NCBI RefSeq assembly: GCF_014395225.1
Contig: NZ_CP060723.1
Location: 5,456,001 to 5,520,000, forward strand
Origin: Pedobacter roseus
GTDB taxonomy: Bacteria; Bacteroidota; Bacteroidia; Sphingobacteriales; Sphingobacteriaceae
DNA length: 64,000 nucleotides
Direction of reading: 5' to 3'
This document shows, piece by piece, positions 63,607-64,000 of this stretch. The position numbers were made by a program, and so were the translations under genes. How positions within the stretch are numbered: the first letter of the stretch is position 1; each line of letters opens with the position of its first letter. The notes under the pieces were generated by a model that searched no databases, was not told the DNA's origin, and was given only the letters and a program-made list of their open reading frames with translations.

Positions 63607-64000
63607 TTAATTACCCTCCCATTCTTTGTAAAACTGATCAAGGTACAATAACATAAAATTATGCCTTTCTATCGCTATTTTTTTACCTGCCACGGTATTC
63701 ATCATATCTTTAAGCAATAGCAGTTTTTCGTAAAAGTGGTTAATGGTTGGGGCAGTGGTATTTTTGTAACTTTCTTTGTTCAGGTGCTCTTCCGGTAGGA
63801 TGGCTGGATCATAAAGCACCCTGTTCTTAAATCCGCCATAAGTAAATGCCCTGGCAATACCAATGGCACCAATGGCATCCAGGCGATCGGCATCCTGAAC
63901 GATTTGCATTTCTTTTGAAGTAAAACCTGCTCCATCAAAACTATTTTTGAACGACATGTGCTGAATAATCAGCTTAACATGTTCAATAGTCTCTGCATCA
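63607..64000 (-). CDS. HD-domain phosphohydrolase (YedJ/YpgQ-like), 5'-truncated by the window edge
   Basis: The frame runs open to the window end: before the ATG at 63957 the codons read DAETIEHVKLIIQH, which fits the family, so that ATG is internal. Visible are the C-terminal family features VQDADRLDAIGAIGIARAF (metal-binding Asp) and TYGG. Full-length relatives have about 215 residues and hydrolyse nucleotides or related phosphoesters; the HD motif itself lies outside the window. Confidence 0.88.
   Translation of the reverse strand, partial: DAETIEHVKLIIQHMSFKNSFDGAGFTSKEMQIVQDADRLDAIGAIGIARAFTYGGFKNRVLYDPAILPEEHLNKESYKNTTAPTINHFYEKLLLLKDMMNTVAGKKIAIERHNFMLLYLDQFYKEWEGN

Overview
The window reads as chromosomal DNA of a Bacteroidota bacterium, most likely Sphingobacteriaceae (Pedobacter or a close relative). 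The evidence is the TAnnTTTG-type promoter boxes, a type IX secretion (T9SS) PorP/SprF protein paired with a giant PKD-rich protein carrying a gliding-motility C-terminal domain, an HQLGTP-type histidine kinase, the miaB - sigma54 activator - lptE - secG order, and many AT-rich intergenic repeats. The content is mostly housekeeping, envelope and regulatory genes. I saw no phage, plasmid, IS transposase, CRISPR array, rRNA or tRNA.

Layout. 1-5.7 kb: a cut aspartyl protease/PDZ gene, a large secreted zinc protease, a NAGPA-type glycosidase and a lipoprotein. 5.7-14.9 kb: cold-shock protein, RBBP9-like hydrolase, an ECF sigma/anti-sigma pair, a SugE-like exporter, a Crp-like regulator, a kinase-DinB-thioesterase operon, gltX and a frame-interrupted YpfJ metalloprotease. 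14.96-21.9 kb: six same-strand signalling genes (REC-kinase, CHASE3 hybrid kinase with three REC domains, REC, CheR, CheB, REC) resembling a chemosensory module without CheA, CheW or a classical receptor. 22-27.3 kb, minus strand: LemA/DUF3137 and two tandem paralogous AsmA-like proteins, one broken by a frameshift. 27.8-33.9 kb: miaB, sigma54 activator, lptE, TPR-like protein, secG, histidine kinase. 34.5-36.2 kb: PhoU-like DUF47 protein and PiT phosphate transporter. 36.5-42.5 kb: PaiB-like protein, a sigma/anti-sigma-TonB pair, DUF4197, a beta-propeller lipoprotein and a second ECF sigma with a membrane protein. 43-44.5 kb: small His-rich proteins, a truncated glycosyltransferase and Hsp20. 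44.6-50.6 kb: DEAD-box helicase, AEC transporter, secreted C1 peptidase, L-serine dehydratase, RDD protein. 50.5-58.2 kb: MgtC, PorP/SprF and a 1977-residue T9SS type B substrate. 58.4-60.5 kb: groES-groEL. 60.8-63 kb: the paired TIGR03915/TIGR03916 putative DNA-repair proteins. 63-64 kb: a small membrane protein and a cut HD-domain gene.

The least explained material is between the genes. A roughly 240-260 nt repeat occurs three times (about 7.9, 27.5 and 41.2 kb), with a conserved core and a hairpin whose sequence differs between copies at the same place, as a structured RNA or modular mobile repeat would look. At least two other families, with CGTCAT/ATGACG ends and with TTACCACAGAG/CTCnGTGGTAA ends, are also scattered through the spacers. 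Two genes (14.06 and 24.29 kb) each appear to have lost one G from a G run, which could be real mutations or homopolymer errors in the assembly.
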